Source: Sarcocystis neurona
Lineage: Eukaryota; Apicomplexa; Conoidasida; Eucoccidiorida; Sarcocystidae
Direction of reading: 5' to 3'
DNA length: 64,000 nt
Assembly: GCA_000727475.1 (NCBI GenBank)
Contig: KL647294.1
Span: 1,300,369 to 1,364,368, forward strand
Position 1 is the stretch's first letter. Every line of letters starts with the position of its first letter. Below the pieces are notes generated by a model, which was not told the DNA's origin, did not search any database, and saw nothing but the letters and a program-made list of their open reading frames with translations. Shown here in pieces: positions 1 to 12,579 of this stretch. A program made the position numbers and the translations under genes.

Positions 1-201
1 TTGTGTGTGCGCGTGACCCTGTGTGCATATTTAAAGGTATATATAGATATCTATATATAGAGAGAAAGACGGATAGATAGATAGATAGAAAATTGCACAG
101 ATAGATGTGTGTGTAGGGAATGGACTGAGAGATAACTGCGTACGTGCATGTGATGTGGTTCTTCGGAAGGGAGGAAGAGAAGGAAAGCAGAGAGGCTCCA
201 A

Positions 202-3200
202 GTGAGAAAACGAGACTTTTATGTGTGCTGCTTCCGGTGTACGTACACTGCAGATCGAGTCAAAGCTGCTGCCGGTGCTCCAGCTGCAAGACGCCCCGCT
301 TCCACTGCGACCACTTCGTCGTCGCCTGCTACCTCGGTGTCTTCTTCTTCAGAGGCTTCTGTTTCTCCCGCTGCTGCTGCTTCTGGTTCTTCTGCTGCTG
401 CTGCTGCATCTGTTTCTCCTGCTGCTGCCGCTGCTTCCGTTTGTCCTCCTCCTCCTGCCTCTGTTTCTCTTCCTGGTGTTGCTGGTGCGTCTGTATTTCA
501 ACCAGCCGGTGGAGTGACACTCGACGCTCCCAGCGGCAGCGCCGGGGCAGGAGCAGCAGATAGCCGAAGAATCGAGGCGGGCGGTGGAGCAGCAGTAGCC
601 GGAAGAAGAGGAGGAGAGGAAGGGGGAGGAGAAGCAGCACGAGAAACATGGGAAGAAGAAGGGGGAACGAAAAACTCAGCAGCAGCAACTGCAGCAATGG
701 CGTTTCGAACGGGGAGCAGCAACTCAGAAGCAGCAGGAGCTGGTGCTGCTGGTGCTGCTTCTGCCGTCCACGCCTTGAGTACTGAAAGGATCCGGAGCGC
801 CGCACTACAGCAGGATGAGCAACACCGGAGCAGGAGCAGCCTGCTGCAGCAGCAGCACCTGGAGCAGCAGCAGCAGCAGCACGTTCAACGGCAGCGGGCC
901 CGGCAGCAGCAGTCGTTGCTGCAGTGGGAGCAGGGAGTACAAGAGCTGTTTTCGCCTGTTGCTGTCTGCCGGGCTGCTGCTGCTTCTGCTGCTGCTGCTG
1001 GACGAGGAGGAGGCGGTGAGCGAGAGCACGGCTCGTATGCGTCTGCCTGTTGGGCTGCGGAGAAGCAACAGAGACGGGCAGAGGACTGGCGAAGAGCAGC
1101 AGCAGCACTATCGCTGTTGCTGCTCGACGTCAAGGTGCAGCTTCCCGGGTTTAAGCTGCTGCTGTTGGATCGGCCGCAGTTCATCGCGATTTCGCAGAAC
1201 AACGTGGGGTTTTGTTTCCCGCTGCGTTCCTCTGACTCGGCTGCTGCCTCTCTGCCAGCTCCTTTGACTGCTGCTCTGTTCCCTCTCGTTCCTGCTGCTA
1301 ATGTTTCACCTCCCGCCGAAGTAGCCGCCGCTGCTTCGGTAGCGTCGCGCTCTCCTGCTCCTCCCACGGCGAGGGAGCTGGCCGCCGAAGCGAGAAGCGA
1401 AGGCAGGGGACAGTCCAGAGGAGCAGCAGCCGACGCGGCACCAGCCGAGGGAGCGACAGCAGCGGTACAGGAAGGTAGTTTAGTCTTTCCGGCCGCAGGG
1501 GGCAGGCAGGCGGTGCAGCGCATACGTGTCTCCGTGCCCTTCGCGAGCCGTGCGTCGTTCTCCAGCCGTAGCAGCAGCACAGGCGTCGACGGCAACAGGA
1601 GCAGGGGGGGACGGCGTCGCTGTCCTCTCCAGTAGCAGCAGCACCAGCTATAGCAGCAGTGGCTATAGCAGCAGCAGCTATCGCAGCAGCAACTATCGCA
1701 GCAGCAGCTATAGCAGCAGCAGTAGCATTGACTGCACCGCACGCAGCAAGGACAGGCGTTCTGAGGAAAAGGCGGAAACTCTTTGTATAGTGACTTGCCC
1801 ACCTGAAACCGTGGAAGTTTTCATCGGCAGAAAGAACACGACGGCAGATGAAGAAGCTCTGCATTTCTCCGTCCGAGTCTCGCCGCGGCTCCACTGCAGC
1901 ACGACGTCGGCAGTGGACTTCTTGTCTGCGCTTCCCGCGCTGCTGCCGGCGATCGAAGAAAAAGGAGAGCTGCTGCGACTGCTGCTGCGCTGCTTGATGG
2001 ACCCCGGCACCTTGTCTGCCTACAAACACAAGCTGTCGCGCATGCTTCAACATCTGGTCCGAGGGAAGCAACAGCAGCAGCAGCAAGGACCGCTCCAGCA
2101 GCAGGACGCCTCCACGTCCGAGCATCACACGCAACAGAGGGTGGTGGAGCTCCGCCAGCAGCAGCAGGTGGTGGTGGTGGAGCAGCAGGAGCAGATTGAG
2201 GAACTGCAGCAACAGCAGCAGGTGGTAGAACTGCAGCAACAGCGGCAGGTGGTGGTGGTGGAAATGCAGCAACAGCAGGAGGACGTGTGTGGACACTGGC
2301 AGGAGCTGGGAGAGTGTCCGTACAGGCCGCAGAGCAGCAGCAGTGCGACGTGGAACGACAGGAATGAGCCAGACGTATGGAAGCGTCTGTTTGAATGTTC
2401 GTTGGTAGCCACTGGGAGCGTCAGAAGGAGCAGCAGCAGCAGCTCCAGCAGCGGCAGTACCGCAGCGGACGGAGAACGACCTGCATCTCATCTGCCTCTG
2501 CAGCCGGATGTCGAGACAGGAGCAGCAGCACCCGCTAGAGCGCTGCATGCCGCGTCTGCTGCCGCTGGTGGGGAATGGAGACAGCACGACCTGGCAGAGA
2601 CTGCGGCAACGTCGGTGCTTTGCCCGCGAAGTCCTGTGCTGCTGCAGCAGCAAACGCAGCAGCAGCGCGCACCGCAGGAGCAGCACGTCCCGGAGCAACC
2701 GCAGCAGCTGGAGCCTGCTGTTTTGTCTCAGCAGCAGCAGCTGGCGACGACGTGCAGCAGCGAGCAGCGGCGGCGGCGTGACTCCGCCGGTGACGGAAGT
2801 ACCGCCGCGGCACGCGCTGCTCGTGTGCGGGAAGAAGCGGAAGACGAACCATCAGAAACAACAGGACGACGAAAAGAAGCAGAAGGAGGAGGAGTTACAG
2901 CGGCAGGAGCAGCTGCAGCTGCAGCAGAAGCAGGCGCAACAGAAGCAACTGCAGCAGAAGCAGCTGCAGCAGCTACCCCCTGTTTTTATGAGCTGCAAGT
3001 GTGTAGAAAGCATCTCTCTACAAGCGACAGCGGCAACCTCCGTCCTCCTCCACCTTTCGCTGGGAGCAGCAGCTGCAGCACGCCGCTGCGCGCAGGAGGG
3101 CTGAACGCTTCTTCGGGACGTCAGCGAGATGTTGCTGCTCAAGCTGGAGCAGGCAGACGTGAAGATCGCACATACGACGCCTCTTTTCCTGGCCAGCCGA

Positions 3201-5290
3201 CCTGGGAACCTGGTGCAGGTGATGCTGCTGCTCTCCTACCGCTGTGTGCTGCTGCTGCTGCCATGACTGTCTTAGTGTTGCTGCTGCTCGGGCTCTACGC
3301 AGGGTGGAGCCGGCTGCTGCTGCTCTTTTGCAGGACTTAAATGACCTCTGCTGCGGCCTCTCTGCCTGTTGTGTTGCCTGCTGTTGAAGCTGCCAGTGCT
3401 GCTGCTCCTGTTACTTGAAGCGATCTACGCTGCCGCTGCTTCTTCTGCGCTGCTGCTGCTGCTGCTGCCTCTGCGCTGCCCGTGCTGCCTCTGCGCCGCT
3501 GCTGCTGCCCCTGCGCTGCTGCTGCTGCCCCTGCGCTGCTGCTGCTGCTTCTGCGCTGCTGCTGCTGCTTCTGCGCTGCTGCTGCACGAGAGAGACCTGC
3601 ACACAACAGCAGTTGTGATAAAAGTCGCCACTTTTCCTGCTGCTGCCTGTCCTGCTGTGACGCGCCCTGCTCTGCGGCTGTTGTGGCTTTGCGCCTGCCA
3701 CGGCTCCTCCAGACTGCGCCCCCGCTTTACAGCCATCGGAATCTTTCCCTCTCCGTTAGTTCAGCTTCAGTTTGTGTAGGATTCGTTCTACTCGTGTAGC
3801 AGATACGTATGTGTTCTGCGCATGTTGCTGCCGGCGAGAGACCCTGCTGCTTGGTCAGTTGCGGTTGCTGCTGGAGAGAGGTGGCAGCAGATGTCTCTCT
3901 TGCCGATGCTGCTGCTGCTATGGCTACTGCACGTGTGGCTGCTGTTGCTTTTGCTTCTTTTGATGTCTCGCCCGGTGTGGGGTGGCGGCTGCTGCTCGTG
4001 CGTCAACGTGCTGCTACGTGTCTGCTGCTTTTCCTGCAGGTGCCGCTCTCTCGGCGGCGGAGGACAGTCCCTGGGTGAAGGTCTACGAAGGAGACGAGAC
4101 GCCAGAGACGGAAGCCACCACTGCCACTGTCCCTCTCTCTCAAGGGACTCCTGCAGCAGTGGCCGTTCTCCATGCTACGGGCAGTGCAGTGGCAGGGACG
4201 CCAACTGCGACCGCAGAAGCAGCGGCAATCCCAACGGCAGAATTGACAGCAGCAGCGTTTACAGCAGGTGGGGGAGCCAGAGGAAGGGGACTGAGCGAAG
4301 CTGCTGACAGTTTTTTGTCTGCTGGGACTGCTGCTTCGAATGGCGGGAGAGCAGCTCGGGCAAGAGATGAGGCAGCCGCAGGCGGGCGGGAACTTGGCGC
4401 GGCAGGAGCAGGAGGCGGAGGAGTTGCCGCTGGCGCTGCTGCCGCGTCGGGCAGGCGCAGCCATAAAACGCCGAGCAGTAGCAACTGCGAAAGAAGCAGC
4501 AAAAACGCGTGTTCGAGCAGCAGCAGGACAGACGCAAACAAAGGGAAGGGTGTTGCTGGAGGAGCAACAGCAGCAAAATCTGGAGAGGCTGAAACTGGTG
4601 TTGCTGCAGCTGCTGCTCTGCGCGCGGCACCGCAGCCGCAGCAATCCGCTGCCCCGCAGCCAGGCAGGCTGCGCTTCCTGTCGCGTCTCGGCTGGAAACG
4701 CAGCAGCGCTACTTCTGCGACGCGTCCTCCTCCTCCTCCGCTTTGTCCTGCTGCTGCTACTTGCTCTGCACCTGGTTCCCCTGCTGCTACGGCTGGGCCG
4801 CTCGCTGCTGCAAGCGTTGCCGGTGTGCCTGCGTCTGCACCGGTGTCACCGGCCAGCGCTGCTGTCGAGAAGCAGCAGCAGCGGCCTCTGCCCTCCCGCA
4901 CTGCTGCAGGAGAGCAGCAGCAGGAAGGTGGAGACTCGTTGACTGCCGCTCTGGCACATACCTGTGCTGCGCCGTCGTGGACTCGTGCTGCTGCCGTTCC
5001 TGCATCGGTTCCTGCTTCTGAGTGTGGTGCTGCTGCTACTGCTGCAGCAGTGGCAAGCACCATGGAGGACCAGACAGGGCACATGCAGACGCGCCAGCAG
5101 CAGCAAGAGACACAGCAGCAGTGGCGGGAGGCGGGGCAGCAGCAGCAGCAAAGTGTGAGGGAAGAACGACCGGCTGCGCCGAGAAATGAGGCAGTTCTAC
5201 GTGTTGCAAAAATCGGCAGACGGTCGAATCCGTTTCGTCTTTTCAACAACGGCTAAGCGTCTGCTGCGTGCGGGTGCGCTGCCTCGATAG
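202..5290 (+). CDS. Repeat-rich multi-exon gene, 5' partial, function unknown
   Basis: The gene is not recognised. Several + strand segments in different frames look coding and are probably exons split by CTG-rich introns. Segment one, about 1080-1490, contains KVQLPGFKLLLLDRPQF and is then Ala/Ser-rich. Segment two, about 1740-2450, runs without stops and includes LHFSVRVSPRLHCSTTSAVD, a helical stretch and Gln runs. Segment three starts after a strong acceptor (TTTTCCTGCAG, ending at 4039) with SPWVKVYEGDE. The last, 5160-5290, holds MRQFYVLQKSADGRIRF and ends in TAG. The alternating short beta-strand segments (one ending LLLLD, one with a VSP-type start) faintly resemble bridge-like lipid-transfer proteins of the VPS13 type. 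That is a guess. No start codon with good context is visible, so the true start probably lies left of the window or in an unseen exon. Exon borders are unresolved and Gln/Ala/Ser runs fill most of the length. Confidence 0.45.
3425..3590. repeat. CTG/CTTCTG minisatellite
   Basis: Near-perfect repeats of CTGCGCTGCTGCTGC with CTT or CCC interruptions, period about 15-30 bp. It is open in several frames on both strands, so apparent Leu/Cys/Ala-rich ORFs here are not evidence for coding. It probably lies in an intron of the surrounding + strand gene, because the flanking candidate exons carry the CAG orientation. Confidence 0.8.
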
Positions 5291-5324
5291 CTGCTTCTGC
5301 TTGTCCTCCCTCGCTCTTGCTGCT

Positions 5325-5384
5325 GCCGTTACCAAGCCTTTCTTTGCCGCTGCTGCCGTTACCAAGCCTTTTTTTGCGGCTGCT
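5325..5384. repeat. 30-bp tandem repeat, two copies
   Basis: Two adjacent 30-bp copies starting GCCGTTACCAAGCCTTTCTT differ at only a few positions. In one frame they would read AAVTKPFFAA twice, but they follow the probable stop at 5290, so coding status is doubtful. Confidence 0.8.
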
Positions 5385-5834
5385 GCTGTGACCCGACTCG
5401 TGCAGCTGCTGCTGCTGCACCGTATGCTGCTGTCCACACTGCTGCCGCTCCTGCGGCTGCTCCTTATGGTGCTGCTGTTGCTGTGGAAGGCTTGCCGCTG
5501 CTGCGCCGCTGCGGCTGGTGCAGCTCCCGCTGCCAGCGAGATTTGTCTGCGGCAGCTGCTGCTGCAGCGGGGGGGGCGTGCCGTTGCCTTACCTGCGCGG
5601 CGTTCTTTCTTCGGGGTGCCGGCCCAACAAGGCAGCTCCTCTGTGTTGAGGCGAGGAAAAGGAGGCCCCGGCTGCCTTGCAGCTGCTGGACTTTGTCTGC
5701 CGCATCGCTTGCACTGCAGCAACAACTGCCTCCCGTAGGCAGCTGTGTTCTGCTGCCTTTCTACCCGTATTGACGGCAGCTACAAAAACGTGCTTGGATA
5801 TACATGTGTGGAGTGCTCGAAGGCTCTGCAGCAC

Positions 5835-6600
5835 GCACACACAAATGTGTACATGTATATATAGAGAGAGAGATGGGTAGATTAGATAGATAGATTGATC
5901 AACAGATACCTACATGTCGGAAGAGGACACGGTGTTGCTGCTGGGGTATATGAGATGTGGAAGGAACGGTTATACGCCTGTGTAGCTATATACGTGTGGA
6001 TAAGAACGCAGAACCTGCTCTGTGCCCACTTGTACGAGAATCTCTGATATATACATGAATACACAATCCTCGTTGATAGGTAAGTATAAAGGAAGGGGTA
6101 TACAAAGGTACACGTATATATGTGTATGTGCCCGTTTGTATTTATATGTACACAGAGACGTGGGGCACACATGTCTGCCGCGAAATGACCGGTGTCCATA
6201 CCTGCTGCTGGTGTCCGGGCGCATGCGGGTATTCTCCGACGCATATTCGAATTTTCCGTCCTACTGTATACGAAGATGTCTCGACAAGGCTATGGGTCTT
6301 GCCTGCATCCGTCCGTATGCTTGTCTTCTTCCGCCATGTAGATATCTGTTTATAGGTATGTATGTGTTTGTGCTGCAGAGCATCCAAGCTCTCCATATAT
6401 ATATATATACATATATAGTGTGTGTGTGTGTGTGTTGTGTCTGTAGGTATGTGTATAGGTTGGTATATCCACCTTCACCGGGGGAATATGGTTTGCTCAG
6501 AGGCAGTGAATGTATCTGCCTAGTCGGCCGTTACATGCACGAATATTTGATGAGTACCCCACTGAATTTTATATATATACATATATGACTGAGCCGCGCG
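5835..6600. repeat. GATA/TA/GT microsatellite-rich spacer
   Basis: Runs of AGAGAG, ATAGATAGATAGA, TATATATATA and GTGTGTGTGT alternate with short unique DNA. I see no exon signal here; the stretch separates the left-hand gene from the empty 7-12 kb region. Confidence 0.6.
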
Positions 6601-6912
6601 CAAGGTGCGCGCATCTTTTTAATATTAAGGTCATACGTAAAACCCAGTTTTGAATAGGCTTGTGAACGGACGTGTGTGTACTTGCCCTCGTATATAGGCG
6701 TGGGCGCGCACACCAAATGTGGGCAGGTGCAAATCAGCAATAACGTGCTTACCCTGCTGAAACGTCGGTCGTTATCACACCGCGGCAGCGGCGGCTATGT
6801 GTCTTGCCTGCATCCGTCCGTATCGTCGTCTTCTTCCGACATGTAAATATCTACTTTTAGGTGTACATGTGTTTGTGCTGCAGAGCATTTAAGCTCTCCA
6901 CAGATATATATG
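6291..6912. repeat. Direct repeat pair of a dispersed element
   Basis: A block of about 110 bp at 6291-6400 recurs at 6795-6905. Both copies contain CTTGCCTGCATCCGTCCGTA and the later words GTGTTTGTGCTGCAGAGCAT and AAGCTCTCCA. A fragment in inverted orientation (ACATGTCGGAAGA) is seen near 5912. TA/GT microsatellite lies between and around the copies. No protein is evident. Confidence 0.7.
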
Positions 6913-7053
6913 TTCATGGAGGGTGGGTGCGTGTGTTGTGCATCCCAGCATATACATTCGAGGAGTTGTATGCTTGGTTATTTGGTGTGAACGTGTGTGT
7001 GCCATATGCGGCATATCAGGCTTGTCATGTATCGACTTGTGTGTCTCTCTATC

Positions 7054-8085
7054 TCACTGTATATACGTGTGTGTGCGTATGTACCTGGTCGGTTTACCTG
7101 GGCCTACGTCTTTGTACGTGTATATGGATGTAGGCGTGTATATAAGCAAAAGCGCACGTTGTTGCCTACGGACACCGCCGTTTACGTTTATATTTCTCCG
7201 CGTGCGCGGCTTTGTAGCTCTGCAAGTCTCTATGTGCGTATGTGTGCCTGCGTTGCTTCTTCGACGGAAGACGTGTGGGAAGCTTTTTGGCACGCTGTAT
7301 TGCCGCTTTGTCGCCACTGCTTCTGGGGATCCGACGTGATCCGATCCAGCAGAGTCTGCTGCCGTTCTGCCGCTTTTGGCAGCACATGCCATCCCGTCGG
7401 TAAATGAGGTCCGCGTTTGTCGGAAAAGCAACAAACAGACTCTGGTATTCATTAAGTAGTCCCGTTTTGTTGCTGCAGCCGCGCGCGCACGGCAACCGTG
7501 GCTGCTGGTCTCCGTGCAACGCCGCCAGTTGAGAAAATACCGACAGGACAGCGTACGACTCTTCTGTTGGTAAATGCCCAGTATAGTTCTTCCTGCTGCG
7601 GCGGCTGCACAGCACACAGGAGGTCCTTCTGCTGCTTCTCCGGGTATAGCTGCTCTTAGTACACAGCAGATGCTGCGGCCCGTGATGCTCTTCATGACGG
7701 GTGCCACTGCTGTGCGGCGACTCAGGCACAAGTGCGCATTGTCGCCGCTGCCGAAGCTGCTACACAGCAGAGCTTGATAGTGCTGCCGGTGTCGCCCAGC
7801 AAACCTTTTTGCTGCGGAAGCAGACCGCAGGTTGCTGCGGCGCCGCTGCCCGTACAGAACATACGTTTGTGTAGCACTCGCAGCGTCTACTGCGTCGCAT
7901 GACTGACTTTGACTACGACTGTGAACAAGGCTGACTGGGGCGTCTAGACAGCCGCAGCAGCCACGCGAAAAATGGTTTTGCGTCCCACCACCGGAAGAGG
8001 AGGAGGAAGAGGAAACGAGGACCGCGTGGCACACAGCAGCAGTCGTTGTAGGGCCGCACAGACGCGTACAAAAGCACGCACACAA
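7054..8085 (-). other. Long open frame of doubtful coding status
   Basis: About 340 codons are open on the minus strand in DNA that is largely outside the triplet tracts, which is why it is recorded. It lacks an ATG at its upstream edge (the first start-like codon is TTG). The translation is Cys/Arg/Ser/Ala-rich with no recognisable domain, signal peptide or conserved motif, and its last part reads through GT/TA microsatellite. A shorter frame on the + strand at 7574-7777 covers the same ground. Most likely it is a chance open frame or a decayed gene. Confidence 0.15.
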
Positions 8086-9230
8086 GACATCCGTATGGGC
8101 AGGTCACGCATCTAGATGCTCGTGTAGACATACGCGTATAGTAAGATTTAGGCATGCGCTGTAGACAGGAAAGGTAATTTATAACCTCAGTCTCATTATC
8201 ACATGTACATGTGTGTATAGTAAAAGTTAGGCGTGCACTGTAGGTAGGAAAGGTAATCTGTAACATCAGTGCCATTATCTCACTGCAGCAGGTTATTGGT
8301 GAGATGCGCGGGCACTTTACAGTGTGCGTATCTGAACAGTCTCGTAACCACGTGGGGGACAAGCAGGCAAATCCTCACCAGGATCGCATCCGGAGTCCAG
8401 GGTCATAAGTGCTCGCGCTGGTGCTTCTATCCTTAGAGATATGCATCCGTCTTTAAGTGTATCGCACAGTTGTGCGTGAATATGCCTGCGCATCTGCAAC
8501 TGGATGTATACTTAGTAAGGGTGTACAGTGTATCCACGTGCACGGCCAGGCACACGAAGAATGGCAGTCTACCACTTCAGATCTATATTTTACTTGACTG
8601 TCTAGTAGGTCTATCGTTCTAGTCCATCGGCGTCTGCAGTCCGCTGGTGGCCCCTTGCTGCCATTGTTGCCCGGGCATCTCTCTGGTTGCTGATGCTGCA
8701 TCTGCTGTCATATTTGCTGTCGGTCTTGCCTGACATTTGGTCGCTGCCGCCGCACTTACGTGCACTCTTCGCGCGTAAGCAACCGAACTTTTTCAGGCTG
8801 CTGCGAAGTTGCGGATCCTGCAGTTGTTGTCGCCGTGGGTGTTGTCTAGGCTGTTGCAAACGCTGCTGCTGTAGCAACGGCTGTATCTGTTTGCGTGGTC
8901 TACTTAGATCAGCTGCCGTGCTGCTGTCGCTGTCTGATGTGCTCCTTCTTCGAATCTGCCTGCTTCGTCACTGCTACTGTGCACAACAAACGACGGCGTT
9001 GCAGCACACGTCCGTCACCCCATGCCTGGCATACACACGCGGCTTAGAAACCTGTGCGTACATTTAGAAGGCAGGGGCGGTTGCAGCGTTGTTGAACACA
9101 AACTCCGTAAAAGCAGCTACTTGGTACTGCTAGTGCTGCAGCAGTTGCTGCTGATGGTCCCTTCAATACTACCGATGCCGATGCGGCCACTGTCGAAGAC
9201 AAATCTTTTCATGATTGTACCACTGCTCTA

Positions 9231-9305
9231 GTGGTAGTAGTAGCAGTAGGAGTAGTAGTAGCAGTAGGAGTAGTAGTAGCAGTAGTAGTAGTAGTAGGAG
9301 TAGTA
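9231..9305. repeat. (TAG)n / (CTA)n microsatellite
   Basis: About 25 TAG/CAG/GAG triplets, dominated by TAG. On the + strand the phase shown reads stop codons; on the minus strand it gives a poly-Leu/Tyr-like reading. This triplet differs from the CAG/CTG type that dominates the rest of the window. Confidence 0.9.
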
Positions 9306-10955
9306 GATGCGGTAAGAATAACCGGCTGCTGCTGTTGTTGTCATCGGTGATAGAAGTGCTGTTGTTCTCAAATGGAGGTGCAAGGTTGCCGCGGCCGAGC
9401 AAGAAATTTTTTTCTCAACGGTTCTGCCGATGCATCTGCTTAAGAAGTTTTGATCATATAGTAGCAAAGTCAGCAGTGATAGGGGGGTGTTCCTTTACCC
9501 ATGTCTCTCGATACGAATGGAAGTGCGAGTACTGCAATAAATATCAGTACCGATAAGAATACTATATTTTTCCTGCGGCGCCTCCTTCCACGGTTATGTC
9601 GACCAAGACACACCAATAGAATCACTGGTAACAGAATTAGTAACATGACTACTTTATTAGTTGTGCACCAAAGGCATTGTCACTGTGCTTCTAATACACT
9701 TGCGTGTACTGTAACTACTACTTTGACTATTACTCATGGCGTCTGTGCTGCTGTCGTCACTTTTACCCTAGTAGATCGTACTGAAGCTTGTGTCTAGTTT
9801 TGTGTCTCAGTTGCTGCTGTTGAACTTTTAAGGGCTTCTCTTGGCACCGTCGCTGAGTGCACTTTTTCCCCCGCTGCTGCCAAAGGGACTTTGCAGTCGA
9901 GGAGTCGCTGTTTTGCTTGCAGTACGTCCGTGACTGCTCTTCACAGTGATGCACCTGCTGGTTTACTGAGGGCTGACGATGAGGCTTGATTGCTTCCACT
10001 TAGACTTCACGTCCTCCTGGTGTGAATGAACCCTGCAACGGGAGCTAAGGCGTCCAGATGGGTATGGAGGAGAGCAAGTACTATAATCTCATCAGGCTTG
10101 TGGCCCTGTAAGTCGGCGCCCTTTTCGCAGGTTTTGCATGTAGCCGCTGCACTCAGTCCTCACAAATCCTTAGTAGTCTCGGCGAGAGTTAAAACTTAAT
10201 TTAAACAGTAGATCCAAGTATAGGTTTGTGAAGGAGTGCGTAACCCAGCAGCTTACTGACCGGCTGCCCACACAGCAGTCCTTGATATTTATCGACGAAC
10301 ACCGTATCTCACAGTAGCGCTGGTGTTACTGATCCCTCCGTGCGAGTCCACCACGCACAACCAAAAAAACCGTACTCCTGCCTTCCATGTGGTAGAAATC
10401 TTCTGTCTCTGATGTTCTTCGTGTGCGTCATTTCACGAACGTCACGTTATGCATTCGTATCACTCAGATCTTACACATGTGTCCACCAGCATGTTCTTCC
10501 TATTGATGTTACTGTGTCACTCCTCCAGTGACAGCCGTAGAGCACGGCGATATAATGATAACGTTCGCTGGTGCCTCCGTATATCATATACGACCGTGGA
10601 GAATGATAGAACCGGCGTCAATGCTGCTGCAGCATAAGAGTTTTTCATTTCTGTCTCCTAATGTCCAGATTGACACAGTTTCCCAAACTGCAACCTCCCG
10701 TTGTACAAGGGGTGAAGCGGCACTGCTCCCCACAGGTCTGAAGTACCACAACGCAAAACAGGATAGTAGTTCAAGACTTAAACTGCGAGTTACTGTCGAG
10801 CGTCGTGTGGACACCACACCTTTCACGCCGAATTCCGTCTGTAAAGTCAGCGTTACACTACTGTTGAATCCTTTTGTGAATACCGTAGAACAGGACGATG
10901 CCGAGACGCTGTTCGCACGGAAATGGCTGTGGACAGTCAGAATCCAGAGTCCGAT

Positions 10956-10956
<1 letters not shown>

Positions 10957-10994
<38 letters not shown>

Positions 10995-11008
10995 TTGTGT
11001 TTGTGTAG
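10957..11008. repeat. (GT)n microsatellite
   Basis: A nearly pure GT run of about 50 bp with a few TTTG interruptions. It lies in a gene-free stretch. Confidence 0.9.
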
Positions 11009-12579
11009 CGGGTGCATACCGGCTGACATCGTGCAGATCCGCTGTTCACACTATAACCATGTTACTACGTGTTAAGGCTTACTATTATTCCACGGCGTCC
11101 ACGCGGAAGTGCAGTGCTCGCTTAACAGGAGACATGCATGCGAATATGGATATGAGTTGCCGCACCCCATAGGTGTTCACTCTTGAGTTGTCCCCATAGT
11201 TGAAAAGCTCGTTATTTGCGTTTCTTTTCGTGGTTTGTCGTAGAGCTCTTCCAACTTATAAGAGGAATGTGCGTTTCTGCTTCAGGCAGATATGTAGACA
11301 GTGTCTAGGTAGTACGTCGCCTTCATCGGCTGGTTCATAAAACACTTCGCTGTTTCGCGCCGAAGGCGATCGGCTATGTCTGTTCGACGTTCTCGATGGA
11401 GCCCAAGGAATTGTAGCATCCGCGGAAGTCGGGCGGAATACAGGAGAGGTCTGGACGCGTTACAATTACACGTCTTCCAGGGATGCCGCGTCTGTTTGTT
11501 CTAGCCGTCCGACACGGATCGAAAGATTGTAGGTTCGATGTACACAGCTGTCTGCTTGTTCGCGTGTGTACCTGGATTTAGAAATAGCACCCCCGGATTT
11601 TGCTCGCTAGGCAAGTGACGACTTCAAGTATGAAGATTGCCAGCATTCAGCTTTCCCCCTCCTGTCGTTCTCCTCCCTGTTACATGTCTGGCGTGCCTCG
11701 CCCTCTACGAGCTGCCGATTCTTATTAAATACATTTACAGGAGAAGTTTCAACTACCTGCAACCCTGGTCTAACAGTAGCTAACTGTTCTCTCCCAGTCG
11801 TCCGTTTCCCTTCCAAGTTCTGGTGGTGTATGTATCTATATTTGGCTCTGCGTACATCCACGTACATAGACTTAGTTACTAATCTGCCTTTGCCTACGCT
11901 GTATCTATGCGTATGTGGCTACAGGATTTCGTATCGCACTGCTCGCGAGCGTTCCTTTAGTCAAGAGGCAAGATGCGCACTTGTCTTTTTTCGTCCCCGA
12001 GTGTAAACTGAGGACAACACCAGGGTACTGTTTTTCACGTACGTCGGCCTTGTTCTTGGGGCGGAAAACTCAGGTTGATGCACGTATTGAGAGCTGTGCA
12101 AGGAGGGCCCTAGTTTGTCCTCGTAACAGTAAAGGAATACAGCAGAACAAAAAACCGAATGACAAAGTCGGCGGCCCACACGTGGGCCCTACTCACCAGC
12201 ACACACTGGTAATTTTAACGTATGGATGTAGAGAGACAGACGTTACACCTGCACACGCACGCGCAGGATCTGCGTGAATGTGTTGCCCGTCATTCAGAAT
12301 TAAAGCGGAGCAGACAGTGGAACCCCCACGACACTCCATTCCCCACACTGTCGAACCAGGTGTCGCCGATGTAGCAAACGTATACACACCGTTGAATCCT
12401 TTCTTCGAACGCGCATCTCTGTGCCGCAGGGCGAAGGACCCACTCTTCCCGAAAGCCCGACGGGCCACAAAAGACGACCGCATATTCTCCCCCTCATCAA
12501 CTAAACGGTGGTCTAGCCCACAATATGTGTATATGTAGATCTTCCCATAGTTCATACGTAAAAGGGCGTCTTCCAGAAA

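Larger units (their letters stand above)
8100..12579. other. Region without a recognisable gene
   Basis: Only short frames with no family resemblance are seen on either strand. The stretch contains a TAG-triplet tract near 9.2 kb, a GT run near 10.96 kb and otherwise unique DNA. A TGCATGC word, which resembles motifs described upstream of coccidian genes, occurs at 11135-11141 without an obvious target. Confidence 0.5.

Noticed and set aside
885..2698. Long minus-strand frames (885-1802 and 1298-2698)
   Set aside because: They are the complement of CAG/GCA tracts and give Cys/Leu-rich shadows. The + strand segments have more normal composition.
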